Assembly: GCA_026705465.1 (NCBI GenBank)
Contig: JAPPAP010000037.1
Span: 124,001 to 188,000 of the forward strand
DNA length: 64,000 bases
Source: a bacterium
Lineage (GTDB): Bacteria; Actinomycetota; Acidimicrobiia; Acidimicrobiales; Bin134
Direction: 5' to 3'
In this document: positions 51,865-59,649 of the stretch, one piece after another
Position numbering within the stretch: the first letter of the stretch is position 1
How the letters are laid out: each line of letters begins with the position of its first letter
The notes under the pieces: model-generated
The model's input: only the letters and a program-made list of their open reading frames with translations
What the model was told of the DNA's origin: nothing
The model's database searches: none
Program-made: the position numbers and the translations under genes

Positions 51865-53019
51865 CTAGTCAGGGCCTTCGATGTGGTAAAGGTCAGCCGC
51901 GTTCTCCCATAGCAGCTTGCGGCGGACTTCCGGCGAATGACCGGCGAGTGAAGCCTCAATTCGCTCCCGCACATTGCCGTACAGACAGGTGGGATGGGGA
52001 AAGTCGGTTTCGAACAGCACGTTGTCGACACCGATCTTGTCGAGCAGCCGCTGGGGTGCAGTTTCCTCGAACCAATAGCAGGCGTAGACTTGGCGGCGGA
52101 AGTACTCGCTGGGCAGCATCTCGAAATTCGTTGCCTGCTCGAGGCCGCCGCACTCATTGAAGGAGTGGTCAACGGCCTCGAGCACGAAGGGGATGAAGCC
52201 GATGCCGCTCTCCACCGACACGAACTTGAGGTCGGGATAGCGAGGCAGCACACCGGATCCCAATAGGTCGGTGAGCTGGATGCCATTCTTCAGGAACATT
52301 TCCAACGACGCGTATGCGTAGGTGGAGGGCTTGCCGTGGGTCGCCATCCGCTCGGGAGTGAACCCGGTCGTGGTGTCGCCGCTTCCGATGTGGAGGCTGA
52401 TGGGAAGTCCGGCTTCCTGGGCTACGGACCATAAGGGATCCCAATGGGGGTCACCGAGCAGAGGAAGCCCAAACCGCTGGGGTTCCCCCGTGAACAGCAC
52501 GGCACGATGCCCGAGTTCGGCGCAACGGGCCACCTCGGCCACGGTGTGGTCGATGTCCCAGAAAGGCGTCGAGACGACGGCCACGAATCGACGGGGGTCG
52601 GGCGAGATCCAGTCCAGTTGGAAATTGTTGTAGGCCTGCACACAGGCCAGCATCAGTTCTCGGTCTTTCAACTTCAGGAAGTGCTGCGCGCCGAAGCCGC
52701 CTACGTTGGGATAGAGAACCTGAGCCCAGATTCCCTGCTCGTCCATCAGCTTTAGCCGTTCGGCAGCGTCATAGGCCGCAGGGTGGATCTCCTCAAACAC
52801 CGATGGGCCAGCGGGAAAAGGCTCAGGCCATCCGGCCACCGCGGTCATGCCCACCGACGAGAACACCTCGCCGTTCACGAACCAGTGGTCTTTTCCCTCG
52901 TCGGTGCGCTCGACCCGAGGCACTCGGTCTTTGAACTTGTCCGGAACTCGGGAGACAAATGTGTCGGCGGGCTCGGTGATATGGGTGTCCACGTCGATGA
53001 CGAGCTCAGTGATGGGCAT
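51865..53019 (-). CDS. Amidohydrolase-family (ACMSD-like) protein
   Basis: 384 residues from ATG 53019, where the metal motif VIDVDTHITEP appears within 20 residues. TIM-barrel Amidohydro_2 features are LPISLHIGSGDTTTGFTPER (metal His), SVESGIGFIPFVLEAVDHSF and NVLFETDFPHPTCLYGN with the catalytic Asp. It is likely a hydrolase or decarboxylase of a ring-cleavage or lactone intermediate. It lies 43 bp downstream of an SDR on the same strand, so an SDR-amidohydrolase pair is probably one unit. Confidence 0.85.
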   Translation of the reverse strand: MPITELVIDVDTHITEPADTFVSRVPDKFKDRVPRVERTDEGKDHWFVNGEVFSSVGMTAVAGWPEPFPAGPSVFEEIHPAAYDAAERLKLMDEQGIWAQVLYPNVGGFGAQHFLKLKDRELMLACVQAYNNFQLDWISPDPRRFVAVVSTPFWDIDHTVAEVARCAELGHRAVLFTGEPQRFGLPLLGDPHWDPLWSVAQEAGLPISLHIGSGDTTTGFTPERMATHGKPSTYAYASLEMFLKNGIQLTDLLGSGVLPRYPDLKFVSVESGIGFIPFVLEAVDHSFNECGGLEQATNFEMLPSEYFRRQVYACYWFEETAPQRLLDKIGVDNVLFETDFPHPTCLYGNVRERIEASLAGHSPEVRRKLLWENAADLYHIEGPD

Positions 53020-53062
53020 ACCCTTAGTCTGCCCCACTCCCCCACTGCTGTCAGACGGAGCC

Positions 53063-53809
53063 CTATTTGGTGATGCGGGCCATGCCGCCATCGATCACAA
53101 CGGTCTGGCCGTTTATGAAGCTCGATTCGTCCGAACACAAGTACACCAGCAAGCCGACGAGGTCTTCTGGTTGGCCTGGTCGTCTGACGGTTTGGCGGGC
53201 CAGAAGCCTCTGCACCTGCTCTTCGGGCAGTTTCGCGGTCATCACCCCCGGCGCAATGCCGTTGACCCTGATGTTGTCACCGGAGAATTCGTCAGCGAGC
53301 ACTTTGGTGACGCCGTTGAGAGCCAACTTCGAAACCGTGTACGCACCGGCATCGATCCACGCGCCGTTCGACGACTGATTGACAATGACGCCTCCGCCGC
53401 GGCCCCGCATGGACTCGGCACAGGCCTTGGCGCACATGATGGGAGCGACGGTATTAACGGCCAGGATTTCCATCCACTCGTCCGCGGAGAGGATCAACGC
53501 CTCGCTCCACTTCCCCCGAGCCAACCCGGCGTTGTTGACCAAAATGTCGATGCCGCCGAATTCGTCGTCGGCAGCCTGCACCATTGCGTCAATGTCATCG
53601 GGGGAAGTCACATCGCAGTGGACTCCGATGGCCCGAGCCCCGGTATCAGCAATGGTCTCGGCAATTCGCTTTGCTGCCTCGCCGTCAACGTCAGACACCA
53701 CCACCGCGGCTCCCTCTGAGGCAAGGGCCCGGGCATAGACAACCCCCAAACCTCCGACACCAGCACCGCCCGCCCCGGTAACGATCGCAACCTTGCCTTC
53801 AAGCCTCAT
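53063..53809 (-). CDS. SDR-family oxidoreductase
   Basis: A 248-residue SDR. The glycine-rich loop is IVTGAGGAGVGGLGVVYARA, longer than the usual TGxxxGxG; NNAGLARG, Ser in VNQSSNGA and the catalytic YTVSK are present, and the C-terminus is INGQTVVIDGGMARI. This loop form is seen in a known SDR subgroup. ATG at 53809 has GAGGTGG upstream. First gene of a likely two-gene unit with the amidohydrolase. Confidence 0.85.
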   Translation of the reverse strand: MRLEGKVAIVTGAGGAGVGGLGVVYARALASEGAAVVVSDVDGEAAKRIAETIADTGARAIGVHCDVTSPDDIDAMVQAADDEFGGIDILVNNAGLARGKWSEALILSADEWMEILAVNTVAPIMCAKACAESMRGRGGGVIVNQSSNGAWIDAGAYTVSKLALNGVTKVLADEFSGDNIRVNGIAPGVMTAKLPEEQVQRLLARQTVRRPGQPEDLVGLLVYLCSDESSFINGQTVVIDGGMARITK

Positions 53810-53916
53810 ACAACCACCTCTTGGACGACTGGAATCCTATGCTCGCAGTTGATACAGGGCGCTTGGTTCTGCAATTCCACTGTCCGATCTAGAAGCCGAC
53901 GCCGCGAATGCACCCA

Positions 53917-54894
53917 CTAGGCAGAATCTTTCCTGCCCATATCTTCCATGAGTCTGAATCGGTTGGTGTCAGGGCAGATCACGACGGGAATCGGATCGCT
54001 GACTCCCCCTCGGAACGAGTCTGCATCACCGTCCAGAAACGCAAGGAGTGCGTAACCATCCGTCTCGGTACGGATGATTCTTCCGGCGTATCGGCCGCCA
54101 TCCTCGTCGGCGTCGATAAAGGTTGGGGGTTCCGCAAAGGGTCCGAACAGATGCGGACCGAGGAACTCTCCGGTTCCAATTTTCGGGTGGGCGCCGGGGT
54201 CATCGCGAGGCCACGGTCCATCGCTGTTCGTACAGAAGATCAGGTGACATTGGCTTCCAGTCTTGATGAGTTGGGGCACTTCAAGCTGGGCGAAGTGGCC
54301 GGCTATCCCGGGTAGCGGCGGTTGGGCGACCCAGCTCATCCCATCGGGTGAAGTTGCGACCGCGATGGTTCCGGCCCCGTATGGGTTGCTGGCGCCAAGG
54401 ATTCGAGCGCTGAGAAGCATGGCGTAGCCGTCGTCTGCAAGGTCAACCAAGAACGGGTCTCGCCAGCCGTGCTGCCACGTTGAGTCCCCCGGCTGTTCAT
54501 ACCATTGGGGATCCGATTCCAAGACCGGATTCGAGGGGTCCCTTTCCCAATTGTCGAGATCATCGGACCATGCCAAACCGATGCGCTCAACGAAATCACC
54601 GTCTTCCTGGGCTATTCCGGTATACGCCATCTGCCACCGGCCCGAGTGGTGCCGTATCACTGAACCAGTCCAAATCGCGGTGTCGTCCCAAGAACCGGGC
54701 ATTCCCATTTCTAAGGCAGTGGCTCGGGGAGTCCAGTCGATGAGGTTCCTGGACACAGCATGGCCGACGGTTGCATGCCAGTGGCGTTGTTCTGGAGACA
54801 GCGTCTTGGGTGCCTGGAGGTGGAACATATGCCAGAAGGAATCGTCGTGTACCAGCCAAAAGTCCCACACCCAGCGGTCACTTGGTTGGTACAA
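53917..54894 (-). CDS. Glycoside hydrolase, clan GH-J-like (GH32/GH68-type)
   Basis: About 325 residues from a TTG at 54894, chosen because longer frames overlap the permease gene; AAGGG lies just upstream. A five-bladed beta-propeller is suggested by repeated W-x-D units. The likely nucleophile Asp is in VWDFWLVHDD, the RDP motif is GWRDPFLVDL and the acid/base Glu is in QLEVPQLI. These match the three catalytic positions of fructan- and sucrose-acting enzymes. There is no signal peptide, so it acts on sugars already imported by the adjacent ABC system. It could also be GH43/GH130-like. Confidence 0.75.
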   Translation of the reverse strand: MYQPSDRWVWDFWLVHDDSFWHMFHLQAPKTLSPEQRHWHATVGHAVSRNLIDWTPRATALEMGMPGSWDDTAIWTGSVIRHHSGRWQMAYTGIAQEDGDFVERIGLAWSDDLDNWERDPSNPVLESDPQWYEQPGDSTWQHGWRDPFLVDLADDGYAMLLSARILGASNPYGAGTIAVATSPDGMSWVAQPPLPGIAGHFAQLEVPQLIKTGSQCHLIFCTNSDGPWPRDDPGAHPKIGTGEFLGPHLFGPFAEPPTFIDADEDGGRYAGRIIRTETDGYALLAFLDGDADSFRGGVSDPIPVVICPDTNRFRLMEDMGRKDSA

Positions 54895-54896
54895 GA

Positions 54897-55814
54897 TCAG
54901 CCCTTGATTCCTACTGCTGATATTCCCTGGCGGAAGTACCTCTGGAAGGTGAAGAAGATGATGGCCATCGGAATGGTGGTCAACAGACTGGCAGCCATGA
55001 GCGTGTTCCACGGGTTGGTCTCGCCGAATGCGCCGCGAAGGAGGGCAAGCCCGACCGGCAGTGTTCGAATATCAGGATTGCTCGGCGCGGCGAGCAGGGA
55101 CTGGAGGAATTCATTCCACACGCCCTGCACGCTCAAGATGGTGAGCGCGATGAGACCGGGACTGACCAAGGGAAGCATTACGCGGCTGTAGGTCTGCCAG
55201 AGCGATGCTCCGTCCAGGGCCGCGGCCTCCTCAAGCTCTCGGGGCACAAGGTCGAAGAAGCCCTTCATCATGAATATGGCGAAGGCGTCGAATATGAGTG
55301 GAAGGATCAGCGCCCAGTAGGTGTTGAGTATTCCGAGTTCCTTGAGGACGAGGAAGCGAGGAATGATCAAGACGATGCCGGGTATGCCTTGAACGGCTAT
55401 CACTGCGCCAAAGACCAACCACCGGCCACGAAATCGGAGTCGGGATAGGGCATAGCCGGCCAGCGTCGCCAAGAACAACCTCCCGATGGTTACCGACACG
55501 GTTTGGATGGTGGAGTTGAGCGCCCACCGGGGGATGCGAATTCGCTCATTGTCCAATCGCTGTAGCCCTTCAAGGGTGGGGCTTCCGAGATCGCTGTCGA
55601 ACGACAAGCTTGTTGGGTTTTCGGCGATGTCTGGCAGGGACTTGAAAGAGGAAAGCCCGGCCAAGACAAACGGCATGATGAAGGCCATGGCAAAGGCGAT
55701 GAGTACCGCGTAAGAGAGGAAGAACCTAAGTCGGCGAATCCAATTCTTGACCTGCTCTCGCTCGAAGAAGGAAGGAGTCCCTTCTGCGTCGACTGTTGCA
55801 ACCACCGCGGCCAT
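54897..55814 (-). CDS. Carbohydrate ABC transporter permease (MalG type)
   Basis: A 305-residue inner-membrane protein with six predicted helices. The ATPase-contacting EAA loop is ELEEAAALDGASLWQTYSRV followed by MLPLVSPGLIAL. The N-terminal region and the final SAVGIKG tail are typical of MalG-family sugar permeases. Its ATG at 55814 overlaps the stop of the MalF-type gene by one base, and its TGA lies 2 bp before the glycosidase start. It works with the MalF partner and binding protein; the ATPase is encoded elsewhere. Confidence 0.9.
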   Translation of the reverse strand: MAAVVATVDAEGTPSFFEREQVKNWIRRLRFFLSYAVLIAFAMAFIMPFVLAGLSSFKSLPDIAENPTSLSFDSDLGSPTLEGLQRLDNERIRIPRWALNSTIQTVSVTIGRLFLATLAGYALSRLRFRGRWLVFGAVIAVQGIPGIVLIIPRFLVLKELGILNTYWALILPLIFDAFAIFMMKGFFDLVPRELEEAAALDGASLWQTYSRVMLPLVSPGLIALTILSVQGVWNEFLQSLLAAPSNPDIRTLPVGLALLRGAFGETNPWNTLMAASLLTTIPMAIIFFTFQRYFRQGISAVGIKG

Positions 55815-56902
55815 CAGACCATTTCCTTATTGCGCATCAGCAACCGCTGGAGCCCTGTGAACGCCATGATGATGAAGAACAGAAGCACTGCCATGGCCGC
55901 ACCGAGACTCGCCTTGCCATTTTGGAAAGTCTGAAAATAGGTGAGAAACGCCGGTGTCATCGTCGTCTTCTCCGGCCCTCCAAAACTGATGGCGAAGATC
56001 TGGTCGAATACTTGCCACGTTCCCAACAGACCCAATGTCACGACGAAGGTAATAGTGGGCCTCATGATTGGGACGGTTACGTAGCGGAATCTCTGCCAGG
56101 CTGAGGCGCCATCAAGCTCGGCGGCCTCTTCGATTGACGGAGAGATGTTCTGGAGCGCGGCCAGGAAGATCAACATGAACGTGCCGGTGGTGGTCCACGT
56201 TGAGAGAATCATGATTGACGCCATCGCTACTGAAGGCCCGCTCACCCACTCCCACAGAGAAAGGCTCATGACCTCGGTGTCGTCCAACCAATCCGGAGGT
56301 GAGTCAACTCCCAGCGTGCCCAGCAGGTTGTGGATGATGCCGTTGGGGTTTGCCAGCCAGTTGAAGTCCTGGAATGGAATCAGGGCGTTGACCGCCCCGT
56401 GAGTTTGGAACAAGAAGAGAAAGATCAAGGAAATGGCTATTGAGCCGGTGATCGATGGGAAGTAATACGCGGTGCGGAAGAACCCCTTGGCCTTCAGGCG
56501 CTTCTGGTTGACGATGACTGCCAACACGAGCGCCGTCATGGTCTGAGTAGGGACCACGCCGAGCACGTAGTAGAGGTTGTTCCGGATAGAAATGGCGAAG
56601 TCTTTTCGGCGAATGCCGTCTTCGGTGAGCAGTTCGCGGTAGTTGTCAAGCCCTACGAATTGGCTGTTGAACGGCGCCGTGATCCCCGTCCAGTCGCGCA
56701 AGCTGACCAGGATGGACATGACGATGGGGATGGCAAGAAATACGAACAGTCCGAGCAGAGCTGGCGAGACGAAAATCCATCCCCAAACGCCCTCGCCCTT
56801 GAATATGCGGGCTCGAGTAGGTTCCCTCGAATCTCTTAGCTGCTTGAACCAGCCCGCTCGGCGAGCAGGGGTTGCAGAATTGCTCGAAGTCGCAACTGCC
56901 AT
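55814..56902 (-). CDS. Carbohydrate ABC transporter permease (MalF type)
   Basis: A 362-residue membrane protein with helices at about residues 40-62, 110-135, 145-165, 220-245, 280-300 and 330-352. The EAA loop is SIEEAAELDGASAWQRFRYV followed by TVPIMRPTITF. About 35 polar N-terminal residues precede helix 1. It is the first permease gene after a strong RNA hairpin that separates it from the binding-protein gene 152 bp upstream. ATG at 56902. Confidence 0.9.
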   Translation of the reverse strand: MAVATSSNSATPARRAGWFKQLRDSREPTRARIFKGEGVWGWIFVSPALLGLFVFLAIPIVMSILVSLRDWTGITAPFNSQFVGLDNYRELLTEDGIRRKDFAISIRNNLYYVLGVVPTQTMTALVLAVIVNQKRLKAKGFFRTAYYFPSITGSIAISLIFLFLFQTHGAVNALIPFQDFNWLANPNGIIHNLLGTLGVDSPPDWLDDTEVMSLSLWEWVSGPSVAMASIMILSTWTTTGTFMLIFLAALQNISPSIEEAAELDGASAWQRFRYVTVPIMRPTITFVVTLGLLGTWQVFDQIFAISFGGPEKTTMTPAFLTYFQTFQNGKASLGAAMAVLLFFIIMAFTGLQRLLMRNKEMV

Positions 56903-56959
56903 GTGCCGGGTATCCTCGCACCCCTTCGTGATCTACAACAGATCGGAAGCTGGAACCAG

Positions 56960-57001
56960 CTGGTCGGGGCGGCGCAGAGGGATAAACGCCGCCCCGACCA
57001 G
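56960..57001 (-). terminator. Perfect 15-bp intercistronic hairpin (attenuator or partial terminator)
   Basis: TGGTCGGGGCGGCG (56961-56974) and CGCCGCCCCGACCA (56987-57000), plus a flanking C-G pair, form a 15-bp stem with a 12-base loop. No U-tract follows on either strand. It sits between the binding-protein and permease genes, where such stems lower downstream expression or protect the upstream mRNA, so binding protein exceeds permeases. Confidence 0.7.
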
Positions 57002-57054
57002 TCAGGTCATTCGGATCTCGATTGCTGAGATCCGCTTTGCCCGTAGCAGGAGGG

Positions 57055-58455
57055 TTATAGGAGGTCGTCGCCGGCCTCGACCACCTCTTCGATGAGTTCA
57101 TCGACTGTGACATCGCCGGTGATGAGCTTTTGGAAGTTGTCGTTGAAGACTCCCTGGATGTCACCAACGCCGGTGGGGAACTGGAACCGGGAGGCGTAGG
57201 CGGCACCGTCAACAAAGGCGCTCAGTTCGGGGTTGTCGTCCACCCAGCCGTCACGCACAGACGCCCGTGCGGGCATTACTTGGAATCCAGATGTCCAGGC
57301 GGCAGCGCCCTGAGCGTTGGTGAGATAGTCCACAAATGCCCATGACTGTTCTGGGTTGCTTGCATTCGCGGCGACGCCGTAGCACACGGTGAAGGCAAAC
57401 GTTCCTGGTCCCGCGGGTCCGTGGGGAAGCTCTGCTACCGCCCACTCGCGGTCGGGGAAGTTGTTATTCAGATATCCAACGATCCAGTTGCCCTCAATGG
57501 TCATGGCTGCATTGCCCGAGGCAAAGGCCTCGCCACCCCAGCCGGTGTCGATGGCCTGGGGAGAGGCCGCGTGACCTGCCGCGAACAGGTCGGCAAGATA
57601 CTGAAGGGCGGTCCGGGCCCCATCGGAGTCCAGGGCCACTGCGGTGCCATCGGCGGTCAAGATGTCGGTTCCGGCTTGGAACAGAAACGCGCCAGCGCGC
57701 GAATACTCAGCACCGAAACTCAGCCCTACTCGATCGTCGGTGGTCAGTGCCTCGGCGGCGGCCGCGAGCTCGTCCCATGTGGTTGGCACATCGATGCCCG
57801 CCTCATCAAACGCTGCGGGGTCGTATATCAAGCCCAGGGTCGAAAAATCCTTGGGTGGGCAGTACCAAGTTCCGTCAATGGTGAAGATGTCCCGCAGGGC
57901 CGGATAGATGTCGTCGGGGTCGCTGAGCACTCCTTCAGGAACAGGAGCTAGTGCACCAGAGGCCACCAAGTCAGGGAGCCTTGACGAGTCCACATAGAAC
58001 AGATCTGGTGGATCGCCGGCTACGAGGGATGCTTGGAGAGCGGTGTCGTACTCAGGTTGCGGCTCAAAAGAGGCATCCGCTCCAGTATCGGCATTGAACT
58101 GGTCGACAAGGGCCGAGAGTTGGGTGTCTTCGGCCTCCGAAGATGCCCACCCCCAAACGACCAGGTCGGCTCCGGTGAGGTCAACCCCCATCGTCGGCTC
58201 GTCATCGGCCATCGGCTCATCATCAGCCGCGGGCTCGTCATCAGCCATCGGATCATCATCAGCCGCGGGCTCGTCATCGGCCATCGGCTCATCATCAGCC
58301 GCGGGCTCGTCATCGGCTTGGGTGTCTTCTCCATCATCTGATGGCTGAACGGCGGGTGTTTCATCAGCGCCTGCATCATCATCGTTGCCACAAGCCGCAG
58401 CAACCAGGCCAAATGTTAGAAGAAGCGCTAGCAAGCGCATCCAGTGTTTGTTCAC
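57055..58455 (-). CDS. Sugar ABC transporter substrate-binding lipoprotein
   Basis: A 466-residue extracytoplasmic binding protein (family 1 type) with lipobox GLVAAACG at the N-terminus. Residues about 35-95 are a low-complexity Asp/Glu/Pro linker made of three 12-residue repeats (PAADDEPMADDE). The binding fold then includes VVWGWASSEAEDTQLSALVD, FYVDSSRLPDLVASGALAPV and EGNWIVGYLNNNFPDREWAV. GTG at 58455 overlaps the LacI stop as GTGA and has GGAGGGG upstream. It captures an oligosaccharide or related sugar for the two downstream permeases. Confidence 0.9.
   Translation of the reverse strand: MNKHWMRLLALLLTFGLVAAACGNDDDAGADETPAVQPSDDGEDTQADDEPAADDEPMADDEPAADDDPMADDEPAADDEPMADDEPTMGVDLTGADLVVWGWASSEAEDTQLSALVDQFNADTGADASFEPQPEYDTALQASLVAGDPPDLFYVDSSRLPDLVASGALAPVPEGVLSDPDDIYPALRDIFTIDGTWYCPPKDFSTLGLIYDPAAFDEAGIDVPTTWDELAAAAEALTTDDRVGLSFGAEYSRAGAFLFQAGTDILTADGTAVALDSDGARTALQYLADLFAAGHAASPQAIDTGWGGEAFASGNAAMTIEGNWIVGYLNNNFPDREWAVAELPHGPAGPGTFAFTVCYGVAANASNPEQSWAFVDYLTNAQGAAAWTSGFQVMPARASVRDGWVDDNPELSAFVDGAAYASRFQFPTGVGDIQGVFNDNFQKLITGDVTVDELIEEVVEAGDDLL
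58195..58320 (-). repeat. Three 36-bp tandem repeats encoding the acidic linker
   Basis: About 3.3 copies of a 36-bp unit code for PAADDEPMADDE with a few synonymous changes and one Glu-to-Asp change. The linker tethers the binding domain to its lipid anchor. Near-identical copies suggest recent slippage or unequal exchange. Confidence 0.75.
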
Positions 58456-59504
58456 GGGGTCCCCTCCTGGGTCAGTGGCACCTCTTCGGCCGAAGCGGCC
58501 TTCAAGGCACCGGTTGTTGATTGACGGACGATGAGGTCGGGCTCAACGAGCACCGACCCCGGCGCGTCCTCGCCGGTCAGTCGAGCGGCTAGCCGCTCAA
58601 CCAGAAGTGCGCCCACCCGATCCATGGGTTGGCGGAGAGAAGTCAACGACGGCGCACAAAGCGACGCTGCCGGAATGTCGTCGAATCCTGTGACTGCAAT
58701 CTGGTGTCCGGGTTCCAGCCCTTCATCTCGGAGCCCCGACATCACTCCTAATGCGACTGTGTCTGAGACGCATACCACCGCGGTGGGACTGTGGTCGGAC
58801 ATGAGGGCAGGTACGAGTTTTCGAGCAAGGTCAAAGTCGTTATGCGTTCTGACCACTCGGTGTGCTTCGACCCCGAGTTCGTTGGCCCACGAGGAGAACC
58901 CTGCATAGCGGTCGTCTCCAGTGGCTGAGCCTTCCGGCCATCCCACAAAGGCAATACGCTCATGTCCAAGCGAATGCAGGTGGCTTGCCGCAGCCTGAAT
59001 GCCGGAGGCACCGTCGACGTCGACAGAAATCACCGTCTCATCGATCACTCGACCAAAGCAGACGAACGGAATGTCGCGCTGTTGGAGAAACTCCACGCGA
59101 GGATCGTCATAGTCGATGCCCGAAAGAACGAATCCGTCGGCACCTCCGCGGCGAAGGACGTCGGCATACGGCTGTACCCGGTCGACGTCCTTTTGCGCGA
59201 ATAAGAGGACCTCAAGGTCAGCTTGGGCCGCAGTAGACACCATGTGGTGCAAAAACACATCCAAGGCAGCATTTGGTGAGGTGTCTCCTGGCAGGCAGTA
59301 GCCCAGCAAAAATGTGCGGCCCGCTGGAAGGCTCCTCGCCGCCCTACTTGCCTGATAGCCCAGCAATTCGATGGCTTCATGGACACGCCGCTTTGTTCGA
59401 TCTCTAACGTGTGCGTGTCCGTTGACGACATTGGACACCGTCGCCATGGATACCCCGGCGTGTTCAGCCACATCTTGAATCGTGGGGCGCCTCCCAGAAG
59501 GCAT
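58452..59504 (-). CDS. LacI-family transcriptional regulator
   Basis: 350 residues from ATG 59504, where the DNA-binding domain starts: PTIQDVAEHAGVSMATVSNV and VNGHAHVRDRTKRRVHEAIE, then the hinge LLGYQASRAARSLPAGR. The C-terminal effector domain resembles periplasmic sugar-binding folds (LGHERIAFVGWPEG, AVTGFDDIPAASLCAPSLTS, LRQPMD). It is the first gene of its own operon and is divergent from the debranching enzyme. The paired operators just upstream point to autoregulation and control in both directions. Confidence 0.9.
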   Translation of the reverse strand: MPSGRRPTIQDVAEHAGVSMATVSNVVNGHAHVRDRTKRRVHEAIELLGYQASRAARSLPAGRTFLLGYCLPGDTSPNAALDVFLHHMVSTAAQADLEVLLFAQKDVDRVQPYADVLRRGGADGFVLSGIDYDDPRVEFLQQRDIPFVCFGRVIDETVISVDVDGASGIQAAASHLHSLGHERIAFVGWPEGSATGDDRYAGFSSWANELGVEAHRVVRTHNDFDLARKLVPALMSDHSPTAVVCVSDTVALGVMSGLRDEGLEPGHQIAVTGFDDIPAASLCAPSLTSLRQPMDRVGALLVERLAARLTGEDAPGSVLVEPDLIVRQSTTGALKAASAEEVPLTQEGTP

Positions 59505-59526
59505 AGTGGGCAACATACAGGATAAT

Positions 59527-59553
59527 TTGAAGCGTTTCAAGAAACGTTTCAAA
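59527..59553. promoter_or_regulatory. Paired LacI-type operators
   Basis: TTGAAGCGTTTCAA (59527-59540) and AAGAAACGTTTCAAA (59539-59553, with a perfect GAAACGTTTC core) are two CG-centred palindromes of LacI/GalR type. Their centres are 12 bp apart, about one helical turn. They lie 22 bp before the LacI start and about 100 bp before the debranching enzyme start. Confidence 0.75.
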
Positions 59554-59649
59554 GGGTGTCCCGACTGTGCAAGACTGGCCGCAAAACGTACATCTTCGCA
59601 ACGGGCGCGATCCGCAGGCCGATCGATCCTCGAACCTCAGCAGGTGCCA

